This document shows, piece after piece, positions 10,545 to 20,231 of a stretch of 64,000 bases of DNA; position 1 is the stretch's first letter, and every line of letters begins with the position of its first letter. Position numbers and translations under genes: made by a program. The DNA is from Limnomonas spitsbergensis (Eukaryota; Chlorophyta; Chlorophyceae; Chlamydomonadales). Under the pieces are notes generated by a model that saw nothing but the letters and a program-made list of their open reading frames with translations, ran no database searches and was not told where the DNA came from. The stretch spans positions 2,418,001 to 2,482,000 of the forward strand of contig JAYJMM010000101.1 in the NCBI GenBank assembly GCA_037349105.1, read 5' to 3'.

Positions 10545-10790
10545 TCCCATGTGGCGACCAGCTCACACCACATGCCTGCAACAATGATCATGATTGGACC
10601 AAGGGTTCAGTCTATGGAAAGTAATCAGAGGTGTTGCTGCCATGTGGGAACCAGCTCACACCGCTTGCATGCAGCAAGATTGAGGGTAACGATCAGGGCT
10701 CAGGGTTCAGTCTAAGGAAAGTAATCAAGGGTGGTGTTGCCAGGTGGGAGCCAGTGCCTGAGACCGTTTGAAGGGTTGGGAAAACAAATA
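10545..10790 (-). repeat. ~98 bp exon-border repeat, unit 2
   Basis: Two to three degenerate copies of the terminal-exon acceptor repeat (GACCAGCTCACACC at 10556, ACCAGCTCACACC near 10650, then a degenerate copy with GGGAGCCAGTGCCTGAG near 10746). The first copy contains the true acceptor of the last WRAP73 exon. Confidence 0.7.
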
Positions 10791-11444
10791 GTGATCAGAT
10801 GTGCTGCTGCTATGTGGCGACCAGTTCACATCGCGCACTTGCGGCAGGATATCTGGCTGATGGAATGTAATCATGCAATCAGGTTGAGGATTAGGGAAGT
10901 ATGGTAATCAAGTGGCATGGCTAAGATTGTCGGCAAAGCTAGCATAAGTGATATTGCGATGTGGCGACCAGCTCACACCGCTAAATGTCATGCGAGGGGC
11001 GTTTGAATACAGGCATAAATCAGAATCTCAGGGGACGTCCGACTGACTGTTCAAATCTACATGGCCTAGCTTAAAGGGAACATGCTCATGACATATGCTT
11101 TCCCCGCCATACCTTCCAGCTCTGCGCTTTGCTGCCTCGCCTGTCTGCCTCCTTTCATTACTTGTCTCAGATTTACCCTTTTAGATCCTCTTCCTAGCCT
11201 TCCAACCGGTTCGCTCATCAGCCTGGCTCTTCCCAAAGCGGCTGATGCTGGTTGAGTAAACACTGTAACAGCACATGCCCATGACACTCCAATCCAGCGG
11301 ACAAGAGAGGCATCCCACACCGACATTCGACACCAGCATCCCCACCAGAAAGTTCCGGAGCGGGATGTGCACCACGGATGCCCCCACCGACACCCACATG
11401 TAGTGCCGGGAGGTGGAGGTCGCGGTGGCCAGGAGGCTGTCCTG

Positions 11445-11610
11445 CATGTATAAGGACTCAGTAGCAGAGCCAGTCAGCAACATTGCAGATTTAACTATTC
11501 AAGATTCATGCGACAGCGCTAAATACTCAGTCTGGAAATATACCTGTAGCGGGTGGTCACAGTGGCCAGGAGGCTGCCCTAGCCTGATAGCTATCAGTAC
11601 GCAATAAGCA
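11445..11610 (-). repeat. duplicate of the 5' end of the LLATATSTSR exon
   Basis: GTGGCCAGGAGGCTGCCCTAG at about 11560-11582 repeats GTGGCCAGGAGGCTGTCCTG of the true exon at 11426-11445. On the minus strand both read CAG or AGG followed by (A)CAGCCTCCTGGCCAC. The same duplication is seen in unit 4 near 35583-35606, with a third, more diverged copy near 35663. Confidence 0.6.
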
Positions 11611-11840
11611 CCTCCAAAAAGGGTTCTGGATTTCTTAGCCTAAAAGGCGGCAAAGTAACAAAATGCCTTCTGTAAACTCGAAGAGTTCCAATATATGTTT
11701 GTGTGGGGAAACATCAGCTAGGGGCGCGTGTGTGCTTTAATAGCCTGCAGTCAACCCTAGGTTTCATGAGAAATACGCACGCTCATACTGGGGAGTCGGA
11801 GTTCCAAATACCGGTAGACTAAGCGCACGTCGAATAGTGG

Positions 11841-12042
11841 AACATGGACGCTGCTGTGTGATTTCCCCGCCCGGAGACCGGCTGGCAGCCATCCGGGACG
11901 CCCACGATTAGACCGGAAATTCCGGCGCCCATCGTAAGGCAAGCCTGCTGCTCCAACAGCAGTGGTGGCCATGGCTGCGCCGCGATGTCAGGGCAGCAGT
12001 CAGGGCTTGCCTGGTGTGTAACCGAGCTAGGGGCTCCAACGT
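11841..12042 (+). mobile_element. retrotransposon integrase HHCC zinc-binding fragment, copy 2 (broken)
   Basis: Reads RLAAIRDAHD, a TAG stop, TGNSGAHRKASLLLQQQWW and then RDVRAAVRACLVCNRAR. The CxxC (CLVC) and one His are kept; the second His is Asn and a stop interrupts the domain. It is the H2C2 zinc-binding domain of a Ty3/gypsy-like integrase. No reverse transcriptase, RNase H or LTR is visible nearby. Confidence 0.75.
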
Positions 12043-12432
12043 TCGAAGTTTCCCATCCCCTTCCCACCCATCTCATGTTCACAACCTCAGGGCCTTCCGG
12101 GTAATAACATACAACCGAGTATCAGGGTCTGACACGCAACCAGCGGCCTACCGAGCAACAGAAAATAGACAGCCGTCAGGATTCCCCCCTCAAACTCAGA
12201 GGCCAACAAGGGCCAGCAAAGGGGCAAGTAAGAAACATATGTGCCCTTCCGCAGCAAAAGATCAGCGAGGGACCTGCAGTGTGGGTCTCATAGACACGTG
12301 TGTGGCCTGCCGTGTGGGTGTCATAACAAACGTGGGGGATTAAGCTGGGTTGCAAAGAGGGTTATGTCCCATGCGCCATCTTGTGATCTTCCGAGGAGAT
12401 TTGAACCAGTACAGGCCGACTGCACCTCCCAC
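12043..12432. other. unit 2 intronic spacer
   Basis: Spacer between the integrase relic and the WRAP73 exon at 12433. 12080-12400 matches 25735-26045 and, more distantly, 23680-23985. The WRAP73 exon that should follow HAIDG (the next WD40 blade) was looked for here on the minus strand and was not found. Confidence 0.45.
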
Positions 12433-12544
12433 CTGTCATCGATAGCATGTACTGCCACACAGTAGGTGAGTGGACCATCCAGCTGTGCCTCACAGGCCCC
12501 ATCCGGCGACCATGACATCTCAGTGGCATGTGAGGCGGATGCTG

Positions 12545-13140
12545 GGAAACGGTGCAGCTGGGAGCAGGAGGCCGTGTTATAAACGCTGACATGGCCCCAA
12601 CATTCGTATCGCTGAGGGGGGGCGAGGAGGGTGAAGGGTTGAGAGATGCACGGGGGTTTGGAGGTGCCGCAGCTGGGAGCACGAAGCCGTACCGTAAACA
12701 CCGGCATGATCCCAACAATGGTACTGCTGTGGGGGGAGGAGTGTTGAGGGTTTAGTTTTATGGTTCAGAGTTTAAGGTTTGGAAGTGCTGCTGCTGGAAC
12801 CGTAAGGAGATTTCGTATACACTGTCATGGTCTTCAAGGGTTCTTGGTATCAGGGGGGGAGAGGAGGGTTGAAGGTTGAGGGTTAATAATTGAAGGGTTT
12901 AGGGGTTTCTTTGGAGAAGGTTGGGAACGATGCAGAATAGGCCATTCATGAGTTGGTGGTAATGAGTTGGTGTCACACACGCTGACGTGGCATCGGTATT
13001 CATGTCGCTGGGCGGGGGGCAGGAGCTATAGAGGGGCTTTGGGTCGGAGGGTTGAGAATCCAAAGGTGGGAATTTTGAAATTATGCAGCTGGGATGACGA
13101 GGGGGTGTTTTCAATGCTGACATCTTGCATCTTTACCGCT
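12545..13140 (-). repeat. ~115 bp degenerate repeats of a WRAP73 3' splice site and exon start, unit 2
   Basis: GCAGCTGGGAGC recurs at 12553 and 12667, with diverged copies near 12785 and 13084. On the minus strand each copy has a pyrimidine tract, CTCAG, then GTxAGCGTTTAxxACACGGCxTC, encoding the start of VSVYDTASWSQLHHF. Only the copy nearest the gene body is the real exon; the rest are decayed duplicates of acceptor plus exon start. Confidence 0.75.
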
Positions 13141-13424
13141 GAGGGAAGGTTGGACTGGTTTCCACAGGTTGCATTTGTAACAGAAAATCAAAGGACACAA
13201 AAAGGGCAGAATGGGAGATGTCTTTAGAGTTATAATTATACTGAAGGCAATAACGGCCGTTTGTTATTTCCTGCTGATGGCACGCTGACAGCTGGTCTTA
13301 TGAGCGCTTTCCGCTACATTTCAGCTACATCAGGGTAGGTAGCCGAGGGTTCTGGTGGCAATAAGCCTCAGAACTTGACCTGCTGGCTGCTGCCTGGCAT
13401 ATTTGAAGGCTGCCTTAGGATTTA
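13141..13424. other. unit 2 spacer before 34 bp array
   Basis: Collinear with 3880-4140 and with part of 24505-24640. No gene or strong signal is seen. Confidence 0.4.
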
Positions 13425-13877
13425 TCTCCAGCTAAGTTGGCGGCTGACCTAGGGTTTACCTCCAGCTGAGGTGGAGGCTGACCTAGGGTTTACCTCCAGC
13501 TGAGGTGGAGGCTGACCTAGGGTTTACCTCCAGCTGAGGTGGAGGCTGACCTAGGGTTTACCTCCAGCTGAGGTGGCGGCTGACCTAGGGTTTACCTCCA
13601 GCTGAGTTGGAGGCTGACCTAGGGTTTACCTCCAGCTGAGGGTGAGGCTGACCTAGTCATAAGCGCTCGTCAGCTATATCGCATGAAGCCTGATTACTTG
13701 CTGTTGGCTGCTGCCTGCCTTAGCAACAGGGTGGACGCTGACCTAGGGTTTACCTACAGCTGAGCTGGAGGCTGACCTACTTAAAAGCGCTCTTCAGCTA
13801 TATCGCATCAAGCCTGATTACTTGCTGCTGGCTGCTGCCTGACTGAGCAACAGGGTGGAGGCTGACCTAGGGTTTAC
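13425..13877 (-). repeat. 34 bp minisatellite at WRAP73 5' splice site, unit 2
   Basis: About seven copies at 13425-13655, then two interruptions by a non-repeat segment (TCATAAGCGCTC... and its duplicate at about 13782) and a final half-unit abutting the exon at 13878 through AG|GTAAAC. Confidence 0.85.
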
Positions 13878-13936
13878 CTCTAGTTGGGCCATGTATTGCC
13901 CACAAGGTCTGAAGGCTATGCCCCGGTCGGGCAGGT

Positions 13937-14102
13937 AGTGGTTATCCTGTATTTAAAGCTTTTTTAGTCTGAATATATGTATGGCTAAGGCAGCATTTCG
14001 ATCCGGGCAGGTAGTGGTTAATCTGCAAATGAAATGGATAACAAACAGGTCTACCTTGCTTAACAAATAATGAAACCAAGAAAGGGGCTGTTCCCCCGGC
14101 AG
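13937..14102. other. conserved spacer, shortened in unit 2
   Basis: Counterpart of 4768-5150 with an internal deletion of about 220 bp around 13937-13975. It ends with the CCCCGGCAG acceptor-like site. Confidence 0.4.
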
Positions 14103-14386
14103 GTTGGAATATCTGCCATTCTGCACAAGTGCAAAGGGAATGGACCCAGTTTCACAATTCAGACTCTCAATTCGCCTTAAGAAAGAAGCTCTAGACAACT
14201 ACTGCAGTCCAGGTCCAAGCCATGAAGCTGAGATTTGATTTGAAAATAAGTCTTAAGGCTGGACTACGTCAACAGGCGGAAGAGCTCCATCTTATTGCAG
14301 CTTCAGCTTCACGAAATGAAAATGCTTCACGCATGGTCTCATTTCAGCATGCCCTAAGGGACCCAACCATAGTGTGGATCTCCAAG
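14103..14386 (+). pseudogene. decayed plus-strand exon of unknown gene, copy 2
   Basis: The least damaged copy: 284 bp between an acceptor-like CGGCAG and AAG|GTATGT, with one in-frame TAG (after RKKL). Downstream of it the frame is open from ATG 14222 (MKLRFDLKISLKAGLRQQAE and later SRNENASRMVSFQHALRDPT). The composition suggests a helical region. I do not recognise the protein. Confidence 0.45.
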
Positions 14387-16250
14387 GTATGTCCACCAAG
14401 GCATTGAGGGAACAGAAATGGTGGGGATGCAGCTAATAGAATTCACATCTTCATAAAAGCACCCGAATATAGTAATGAGTTGACCCTGATTGACCCCCTG
14501 GGTACTGGATAACTAGGATAACGCCCCCCCCCCCCCTTACCTTGAGGGACCAAGCCTTGTTGTGGATGTTGAAGGCAAACTAGGCAGACAGCAGGATAGC
14601 TGTACTCTCTGGAGACCATCAGGATGCCTGCCTCGGGGAGGGAAGCGGGAGAAGAGGATCGATAGGATTTGGGAAGTTGGGAAGTTGTGAAGAGGATGAA
14701 ATAAATAAAGGATGAGAACAAACACGGTATGGGCGCGGATGTGGTTTCGGCCCAGGCTGCGCTGTTTCCTTAACTCTCACCCCCCCCACGGGGCGTCGCT
14801 TTCTTTCTTTCCAAGAATAAACACCACACACATCAACATCATGCCACCTGCACCTTACCCCCCAACAAACATACACAAAATGCACAGCATATGCATGCCA
14901 CCCCGCCCAACCCCCAACACAGCTGCGCCCCCCCTACACACATGCCCCCCTCCCCCCCCCCCCCCCATCCACACACACACCTACTCTCCACCCCCACACG
15001 CACACCTGCGCTCCACCTCAAGACACACAACTGCGCTCCACCCCCCACATCATACGCCATGCATGCCATAAATGGGGTGCCTTGAGTTGCATGGCCCGCT
15101 GATGTCTCATGGACTCCTGGACTCATGCATGCCAAGCATGGCTGGTGCTGCATGACTTGACTGGCTCCGAAGACACAGACACGGACAGTTGCAAGACTTG
15201 CCTGGTTCCTCGGACCGGATGCACTATGCAACCTGCATGGCCTGCTCTTGTTTCACGATCTGTCTACTTGTCTCATTGTCCGTCTGCTCAATTATCCCGG
15301 TGAGGGAAGTGCCTCGTACACATGCAGGGAGGTACACGTGGATTCAATGCTCCGTATTTGGTATCCACGGAGCAACCGTTTGTTGGCCCTAGTATGAACG
15401 CGCCAGGAGATCCACACTATGGCCACAGATGTTTGCCGTTGGGTCAGCGGTAATGCGAACGCGTCTCAGGGGTGCAATCTCTTAATTCCCGCTCATTGTT
15501 ATCAAGCAATATACATATTCTCCTCCTACATTGCGGACTGGTTTCTTTCCTAGCCACTCAGTCGATAGTTTCTAGAACACATCGGTGCGTGGCCTGCGTA
15601 TTGGCCGTTCAAGTCCTCGCCCCGTCAAGTTCTCCGTATTGGCCGTTCAATACAGGTTGCGTCAGAACCCCAGTCTCACCCGTTCGTTCGGTGGCCTAAG
15701 CTTTGCAGTTTTTCCCCTCCAAGACGAGTGCGGCATTAAGAAGATCCACTCATCATCCCCTTCAACACAAGTGCCCAACATTGACCCTGGTGAGCGGAAC
15801 AAGGACCATGCATGAGCGGAGCAACTGCAAGAATGGCATGTGGATATGTCAAAGACTCAGGAATCCCCCACTCTGGCTCCCGGTTGTGTTCATATGTATG
15901 ACCCCATATTTGTTTCTTTCAATTCCCACACTCCCTCATTCTTTATCTACATTGCATCTCCGGATCGCACAACCTGGCCCATTCCTAATAGGCTTTTGAG
16001 AATATGTCTCATCCGAGTAAATCCGAGCATAAAGACAGTGCAACCGGGCATAGACATTGCAATACTGACTCCAGCCCATGGCATGTGGGGTTTTGCATGC
16101 ATGTATGATGGCCATTCATAAACCATGATTGGTTTATATTTATCCGGAGAGGTGTGTTGCACATTGGCTCACATGAATTCCACCTCACTCGCCTGTTGAG
16201 CAGGAGAGACAAGCCCAACTGATTGAAAAAGTGGAATTGAGCACCACCCT
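14387..16250. other. upstream region of ankyrin gene 2
   Basis: Collinear with 5435-7194. It contains a C13 tract near 14524, the C/A-rich tract at about 14900-15050, and two diverged copies of the 21 bp element near 16018-16055. Compared with unit 1 it has extra sequence at 16100-16220, shared with unit 3, just before the gene. No gene is supported. Confidence 0.5.
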
Positions 16251-18215
16251 ATGACGTCATCCGCATCCACCGAGGCTATCAGAACAGATGCATTTGTGTC
16301 TCCTTCCCCTAGCGAGGATCCAGCCATCCTCACCAGCCTCCAAGACCTCAACACGGACATCCTTGGCAGCATCCTCAGCAATGCTGATGCATGGCTATAC
16401 AACACTCAAGGCCTCCATGGACCTGGCGCCTGTAGGGTGCAGTATGGAGCGTGGCGGGTGTGCAGGCGTTGGCGCGATTGCCTCAGGGCCTGCCCCATTA
16501 CCCTGGCCCGTATCATGGTGGCGGTACACGGTCCTGACCAAGCCCTCATGAGAGCTGTTGGCTGCAACAGTCAGGAATTTGACGGCCTGGAGTTGTTGAG
16601 GCTCATGCTCAATCTTGGTACAAAGGCAGACAGCTTGAGTGGGCAGGCATTGGTGTTGGCAGCCGAGCGTGGCCACTATGCAGTAGTGCAGCTGTTGTTG
16701 GGGTGGAGGGACCATGCCCCCCATGCTGACTGCCGGGATGGGGAGGCACTCGTAAGGGCTGCGCAGAATGGCCACGGGGCGGTGGTGCAGCTATTCTTGG
16801 GGTGGAGGGAGCATGCCCCACGCGCTGACTGCCAGGATGGGCGGGCACTGGTGTTGGCAGCCGAGAGTGGCCACTATGCGGTAGTGCAGCTGTTGTTGGG
16901 GTGGAGGGAGCATGCCCCACGTGCTAACTGCCAATATGGGTGGGCACTGCTAAGGGCTGCGCAGAATGGCCACGAGGCGGTGGTGCAGCTATTCTTGGGG
17001 TGGAGGGAGCATGCCCCACGAGCTGACTGCCAGGATGGGGAGGCACTCGTAAGGGCAGCCGAGAGTGGCCACTATGCGGTGGTGCAGCTATTCTTGGGGT
17101 GGAGGGAGCATGCCCCACGTGCTGACTGCCAGGATGGGCGGGCACTGGTGAGTGCAGCCGAGAGGGGCCACGAGGCGGTGGTGCGGCTGTTGTTGGGGTG
17201 GAGGGAGCATGCCCCCCATGCTGACTGGCGGGATGGGGAGGCAGTGGTGAGGGCAGTAAGGAATGGCTACGGGGAGGTGGTGCGGCTGTTGTTGGGGTGG
17301 AGGGAGCATGCACCTCGTGCTAACTGCCAGGATGGGGAGGCACTGGTGTTGGCAGCCTGGAATGGTCACTATGCGGTAGTGCAGCTGTTGTTAGGGTGGA
17401 GGGAGCATGCCCCACGTGCTAACTGCCAGGATGGGTGGGCACTGCTAAGGGCTGCGCAGAATGGCCACGAGGCGGTGGTGCAGCTATTCTTGGGGTGGAG
17501 GGAGCATGCCCCACGTGCTGACTGCCAGTATGGGAAGGCACTCGTAAGGGCAGCCGAGAGTGGCCACTATGCGGTGGTGCAGCTTTTCTTGGGGTGGAGG
17601 GAGCATGCCCCACGTGCTGACTGCCAGGATGGGCGGGCACTGGTGAGTGCAGCCGAGAGGGGCCACGAGGCGGTGGTGCAGCTGTTGTTGGGGTGGAGGG
17701 AGCATGCCCCCCATGCTGACTGGCGGGATGGGGAGGCACTGGTGAGGGCAGCAAGGAATGGCTACGGGGAGGTGGTGCGGCTGTTGTTGGGGTGGAGGGA
17801 GCATGCACCTCGTGCTACCTGCCAGGATGGGGAGGCACTGGTGAGGGCAGCCGGGAATGGTCACGAGGAGGTGGTGCGGCTGTTGTTGGGGTGGAGGGAG
17901 CATGCCCCCTATGCTGACTGCCGGGATGGGGAGGCACTGGTGTGGGCAGCTAGGAATGGCCACGGGGAGGTGGTGCGGCTGTTGTTGGGGTGGGGGGAGC
18001 ATGCACCTCGTGCTAACTGCTTGGATGGGGAGGCACCGGTGTTGGCAGCCAGATATGGCCACGAGGTGGTGTTACAACTGTTGCTGGATTGCAGTGAGGA
18101 TGCCCCCCGTGCTGACTGTCAAGGGGGACGGGCACTTTCCTTGGCTAGGAACAAGGGTCACACAACTGTCCTGCAGATGCTGCGGGAACGCTGCGGCATG
18201 TTGCGGCATGTATAA
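16251..18215 (+). CDS. F-box-like/ankyrin-repeat protein, copy 2 (654 aa)
   Basis: Same architecture as copy 1: Ser-rich N-terminus (with an STE insertion shared with copy 3), F-box-like segment (LQDLNTDILGSILSNAD, then WRVCRRWRDCLRA), then 16 ankyrin repeats of 33 aa. Repeats 3-7 and 8-12 are near duplicates offset by 495 bp, so a five-repeat block was copied within the gene, which explains the extra length. This copy has more variation at presumed surface positions (HYAVV, YGEVV, LFLGWREHAP). It ends LARNKGHTTVLQMLRERCGM and five more residues. The start ATG overlaps TGACGTCA. The TGTAA found after copies 1 and 3 is TGTTA here. Ubiquitin-ligase substrate receptor is the likeliest role (inferred). 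Confidence 0.85.
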   Translation: MTSSASTEAIRTDAFVSPSPSEDPAILTSLQDLNTDILGSILSNADAWLYNTQGLHGPGACRVQYGAWRVCRRWRDCLRACPITLARIMVAVHGPDQALMRAVGCNSQEFDGLELLRLMLNLGTKADSLSGQALVLAAERGHYAVVQLLLGWRDHAPHADCRDGEALVRAAQNGHGAVVQLFLGWREHAPRADCQDGRALVLAAESGHYAVVQLLLGWREHAPRANCQYGWALLRAAQNGHEAVVQLFLGWREHAPRADCQDGEALVRAAESGHYAVVQLFLGWREHAPRADCQDGRALVSAAERGHEAVVRLLLGWREHAPHADWRDGEAVVRAVRNGYGEVVRLLLGWREHAPRANCQDGEALVLAAWNGHYAVVQLLLGWREHAPRANCQDGWALLRAAQNGHEAVVQLFLGWREHAPRADCQYGKALVRAAESGHYAVVQLFLGWREHAPRADCQDGRALVSAAERGHEAVVQLLLGWREHAPHADWRDGEALVRAARNGYGEVVRLLLGWREHAPRATCQDGEALVRAAGNGHEEVVRLLLGWREHAPYADCRDGEALVWAARNGHGEVVRLLLGWGEHAPRANCLDGEAPVLAARYGHEVVLQLLLDCSEDAPRADCQGGRALSLARNKGHTTVLQMLRERCGMLRHV

Positions 18216-19550
18216 GAGGCATCATGTCACTGTGGAAGTGAAGTTGATTGTTGGTCTTAACTATGCAAGGGTCAAATATACACCCACTACTCTCCTAGCG
18301 TTCCTCGTGTGTTTCAAACATTGCAGGTCTTCTTCCACTTCATGATCTGCCTCTCCTATCTTATCCGGGCTGTCCATGAATATACTTTAAGGTGATTTAA
18401 AGGTATTTCCCTGTTAGCAGTATCATCATCAATTTTTTGAGTTTTTCTTAGTAGTGTTCCACCAGAGGTTGTTTAGTATTTTCCCCAGGCGCTAAAGAGG
18501 CATCCTACGCATGTAAACGGATTTAGGGACTACCGGAAACGGGAAAACACAACCCGGTACATGTTTACATTTATTCTCAATTTTTTGATCCTCATGCATG
18601 TCCGTCATGGTCAGATATTCTGCCTTAACACAGTTCAACACATCCCTGCGTGTAAGATCACCTTACATTCAGAGAGCGGGTATGGACAGGCCTACAAGAC
18701 GGTGCTACAGACATCCACGCTTTGTACCCGGGCAGGCCAGGGTGGGATGCTCTGACTTTTGTGAAGGGTGTGGCAGCATATCGTTGAGGCAAGTCGTTTC
18801 AGAGGCCTTTGTTTCCCTTTTCCTGACCAACTGTCTAGTATGTTTGTTTGGTTTTCTCTTTGTTGAGGGCTAGGATCTGAACGGGCTGAGGATTCTACAG
18901 ACTTTCTTTAAGTGGGCATGGTCTGTTCCTTCTCTTTATTCCGTATGTTCCTTTCTTTTCTCCTCTATCCTTATGTTAATGTTCTCCCTCCTGACCAGAA
19001 AATCGGGCGGCCACACGGCCGAGATCTTTTCCTTTTGAGCATGGCCCAGAGGTATCATGTTCTTGACAAGTGAACATTTTAATGCCGTCCAATCCATTTC
19101 CCGGATCAATAGTGCGGTGGCTTAGAAACGGATTTAGGCTGTGTTGACTGCGGGTGTGGTCAAGATGTCAATGATGATATCCATCTGGGCCATGCAAAAA
19201 AGGTGGTCAACATGTACACATGTAGGAAGATGGTTATGTGTCCTCATTTCAAGATAAGGCCAGCATGGTCGTGCCACGACACCACACCTGACCTCATGAA
19301 TATAAAATCCAGTCAGTCAAGGCCACCTGTCAAAAGGCTAGTGGAGCATAAATTGCTAGCGAGTCACAAGCGAGGGGTAGAGCAAGCCATCCATCACGAT
19401 TGAAGGACCGGCCTGGCTCCACCATGTAGCTCAGGCAGCAAGCCGCACTGCTCCATCCGCCAGCATGCCTTGATGTAGCTGAGGCACCCTCTACTAAACC
19501 CTGCATGCCCAGCACTAGCCCCAGTCCACATTCACAGCCTTACAATTCAA
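18216..19550. other. 3' region of ankyrin gene 2
   Basis: Collinear with 8869-10230. Small indels change the register of the short open frames found at the same place in units 1 and 3 (for example the 81-codon frame becomes 91 codons with a different end). This argues against a conserved gene here. Confidence 0.45.
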
Positions 19551-19854
19551 GAATCGGAGGATGCTGAAATGCATCCTTGCTGTAATAGATCCTTGCTGGT
19601 CAGCCATGAAATTTTCCACTTATAACAGTAAGCATACTTGCCGTACTCAAGAGGGACCCCCATTGATTGCCCCCGCAGCCATATACACACAGTTGAAGGA
19701 TGAATACCGCTAGAGCCAAGACCGGCTGATTCCCGGTAGCTGAGGACGTTGTCACTTATTGCCAGCAGGCCGGCTGTAGGTAAGACCATCCGTCATTGGT
19801 TGCCGACAGCCATGCAGGGACAGCTGACGCAATCCCTGGAAGTTAACAAGAAGC

Positions 19855-20190
19855 TGCTCCCATGAGGCGACCAGCTCACACCACATGCCTGCAACATGAT
19901 TAAGAGGAACGATCATGACCAAGGGTTGAGTCTATGGAAAGTAATCAGAGGTGTTGCTGCCATGTCGAAACGAGCTCACACCGCGTGCCTACCGCAGGAT
20001 TGAGGGTAAAGATCAAGGCTCAGGGTTCAGTCTAAGGAAAGTAATCAAGGATGGTGTTGCCAGGTGGGAGCCAGTGCCTGAGACCGTTTGAAGGGTTGAG
20101 AAAACAAATAGTAATCAGAGGTGCTGCTGCCATGTGGCAACCAGCTCACACCGTGTGCCTGCAACATGATTAAGAGGAACGCTCAGGTTG
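19855..20190 (-). repeat. ~98 bp exon-border repeat, unit 3
   Basis: Three to four copies of the terminal-exon acceptor repeat (ACCAGCTCACACC near 19871, an altered ACGAGCTCACACC near 19970, and 20140). The block is fused at about 20185 to the sequence that borders the satellite. Confidence 0.7.
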
Positions 20191-20231
20191 CCCGGCGTCT
20201 CTTGTCACAGGTGATGAGCTGTACAGCATCT

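Larger units (their letters stand above)
10480..13936 (-). pseudogene. WRAP73: WRAP73/WDR8-like WD40 pseudogene, copy 2
   Basis: Best-preserved remnant, four exons on the minus strand. (1) 13936-13878: GIAFRPCGQYMAQLE, donor AG|GTAAAC; its 5' part is shortened. (2) 12611-12433: acceptor CCCTCAG, RYECWGHVSVYNTASCSQL to TEMSWSPDG and VAVHAIDD, donor CAG|GTGGGA; open throughout. (3) 11441-11346: acceptor ATGCAG, DSLLATATSTSRHYMWVSVG to VVHIPLRNFL, donor CTG|GTGGGG; open. (4) 10575-10480: acceptor TTGCAG, ACGVSWSPHGSSFLL to KDCFSCPCMAVGNQ and TGA. Joining exons 1 and 2 gives MAQLE|RYECWDHVSVY-type sequence, which lines up without a gap on WRAP73 as I remember it. The exon ending DMQWTPQ is missing and an integrase relic lies in that interval. 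The N-terminal half is not present, so the copy is not functional. Confidence 0.75.
10231..19550. repeat. large tandem unit 2
   Basis: Second complete copy of the large unit. It is longer than unit 1 (about 9.3 kb), mainly because it retains 11090-11600 and 12080-13380 and has a longer ankyrin gene. It has four recognisable WRAP73 exons, an integrase relic, a short 34 bp array, the decayed exon and ankyrin gene 2. Confidence 0.85.
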
